Shown in pieces: positions 62,971 to 64,000 of a stretch of 64,000 bases of DNA (position 1 is the stretch's first letter; the number at the start of each line of letters is the position of its first letter). Origin of the DNA: Amycolatopsis tolypomycina (GTDB lineage Bacteria; Actinomycetota; Actinomycetes; Mycobacteriales; Pseudonocardiaceae); contig NZ_FNSO01000004.1 in the NCBI RefSeq assembly GCF_900105945.1, forward strand, positions 682,001 to 746,000, in the 5' to 3' direction. A model generated the notes under the pieces. It was not told the origin of the DNA. It did no database searches and worked only from the letters and a program-made list of their open reading frames with translations. The translations under genes were made by a program, and so were the position numbers.

Positions 62971-63273
62971 GAGACTACTTTCCGCAGATTTGCGATGCTC
63001 CATCCGAGTGACGAGCACGGACAGACACTGGCGCTACGGAGAGCAACCGGGTAGATCTTATGGAGCCTTCACTGCGCGGCTTCGGCTACCGACAGTGGCA
63101 ATCAGTCGGCCACCCGGGGATGGGGTGACCGGCTTGAGCGATCGAGGCGTCCGGAGTACGAGGGAATGGACACACTCGGTCACCTTCCGTCCAGTGGGTG
63201 TCGGCGTCCGCGGGGGACCGTCCGGCACTCGCGGAAGGGCTGCCCATCGGTGTCCGCCGGCGCGTGACGGCGG
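62971..63273 (+). other. Non-coding stretch, possible small RNA
   Basis: About 300 bp without a convincing gene before a strong terminator. A TAGATCT-like box lies near 63052 and a 22-codon frame (MEPSLRGFGYR...) starts at 63060. The CACTGCGCGGCTTCGGCTAC segment and its surroundings could fold. No known riboswitch or RNA family was recognised. Confidence 0.35.
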
Positions 63274-63310
63274 CGGGCGGGCCCGGGGGAGGGGGAACCG
63301 GGCCCGCCCG
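63274..63310 (+). terminator. Strong intrinsic terminator
   Basis: Perfect 13-bp arms (CGGGCGGGCCCGG and CCGGGCCCGCCCG) around an 11-nt purine-rich loop, followed by TCTTCTTC. It stands 304 bp after the MFS stop, with no gene in between. Confidence 0.85.
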
Positions 63311-63392
63311 TCTTCTTCGTGTCGTGCTTCCACCCGGCTCGTGATCATGTTGGGATGACCGCGTCCCACAGGCATGAGCGCGGGGAGCCCTG

Positions 63393-64000
63393 ATGACCGA
63401 GCAGCCGTCGCGGATCCGGGTCTGGCACCGGCCGATGCGTGCGCGTGACCGCGCCGAGCGCCACCGCGTCGCCACGCCGCTGGAACTGCTGTTCGACCTG
63501 TGTTTCGTCGTCGCCGTCGGCCAGGCCGCGGCCGCACTGCACCACGCGCTGGCCGAGGGGCACCCGGCACACGGCGTGACGTCGTTCGCGATGGTGTTCT
63601 TCGCGATCTGGTGGGGCTGGCTGAACTTCAGCTGGTTCGCCTCGGCGTTCGACACCGACGACGTCCCGTACCGGCTGGCCACGCTCGTGCAGATCGCCGG
63701 CGGGCTGACCATCGCGGCCGGGGTGTCGAGCGCGTTCGACGGCGACTTCCGCGTGATCGTGGTGGGGTACGTCCTGATGCGGTTGTCGCTGGTCGGGCAG
63801 TGGCTGCGGGCGGCGCGTTCGGCGCCGGAGGCCCGGCCCGCGGCCCTGCGGTTCGCGGCCGGGATCGCCGCCTGCCAGGTGCTGTGGATCCTCCGGCTGT
63901 TCCTGCCGGAGTCCGTGGGGGCCGTGACGTTCGTGGCCGTCGTGCTCTGCGAACTCGCGGTGCCGGTCGTCGCCGAGCGCAGCGCCCGGACGACGTGGCA
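63393..64000 (+). CDS. Low-temperature-requirement A (LtrA)-like membrane protein, 3' truncated
   Basis: The first ~202 residues of a membrane protein that runs off the window. TPLELLFDLCFVVAVGQAA is the diagnostic LtrA motif, and FFAIWWGWLNFSWFASAFDTD is the second conserved segment. At least five helices are present. LtrA proteins are poorly characterised. ATG 63393 follows GGGGAGCCCTG. Confidence 0.85.
   Translation, partial: MTEQPSRIRVWHRPMRARDRAERHRVATPLELLFDLCFVVAVGQAAAALHHALAEGHPAHGVTSFAMVFFAIWWGWLNFSWFASAFDTDDVPYRLATLVQIAGGLTIAAGVSSAFDGDFRVIVVGYVLMRLSLVGQWLRAARSAPEARPAALRFAAGIAACQVLWILRLFLPESVGAVTFVAVVLCELAVPVVAERSARTTW

Overview
This is a 64 kb chromosomal segment of a high-GC actinobacterium. 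It is most like the Pseudonocardiaceae, and Amycolatopsis is the best guess. The evidence is the very high GC content, GTG starts, TTCTTC-tailed GC-rich terminators, the FasR (PucR type)-fabD-fabH-acpP-fabF fatty-acid cluster with a DUF3145 gene nearby, a homodimeric aceE next to DUF3052 and ahpE, and an Lsr2-like protein. Almost all of the segment is coding. Assignments rest on reading motifs, not on database searches.

Layout. 1-4.5 kb: the end of a membrane protein, a YjbQ-like protein, a divergent MFS exporter/TetR pair with a palindromic operator, and a NarL-type two-component system. 4.6-7.8 kb: a fatty-acid desaturase operon (ferredoxin-type reductase, desaturase, 66-residue protein) facing a TetR regulator across a DesT-like operator. 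8-11.5 kb: three-gene proton-translocating transhydrogenase followed by a lipoate-ligase-like gene, with 4-bp stop/start overlaps. 11.5-17 kb: an unusual Lsr2-like protein with a histone-H1-like tail, a flavin disulfide reductase, a large Ala/Pro-rich membrane protein with 48-bp tandem repeats, and DUF3145. 17-22 kb: the FAS-II cluster and its regulator FasR. 22-26.7 kb: an ABC-2 exporter whose ATPase and permease genes are separated by an IS110-family element inserted at their junction. 26.8-32.2 kb: MOSC protein, PnuC-type transporter, lactate permease, a decayed TetR/SDR pair, and lactate dehydrogenase. 32.2-36.5 kb: aceE, DUF3052, AhpE and tRNA-Val(UAC). 36.6-42.2 kb: accessory enzymes, an MFS transporter and a MarR/AhpD-like divergent pair with a clear operator.

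42.2-46.8 kb holds the most unusual locus: an HTH protein, a large Hsp90/GHKL-type ATPase that continues (through an apparent frameshift) into eight copies of a ~60-residue helical repeat, and a divergent 55-residue membrane peptide. It resembles the regulated ATPase modules proposed for biological conflict systems and is the best candidate for an undescribed system here.

46.8-57.5 kb: cupin, acyl-CoA dehydrogenase, a class V aminotransferase facing a GntR-metallophosphoesterase pair, a CocE/NonD hydrolase, and a tightly overlapping four-gene asparagine catabolic operon (GntR regulator, permease, asparaginase, aspartate ammonia-lyase). 57.6-64 kb: dispersed palindromic repeats, dnaE, an MFS exporter, a ~420 bp non-coding stretch ending in a strong terminator, and the start of an LtrA-like membrane protein that runs off the window.
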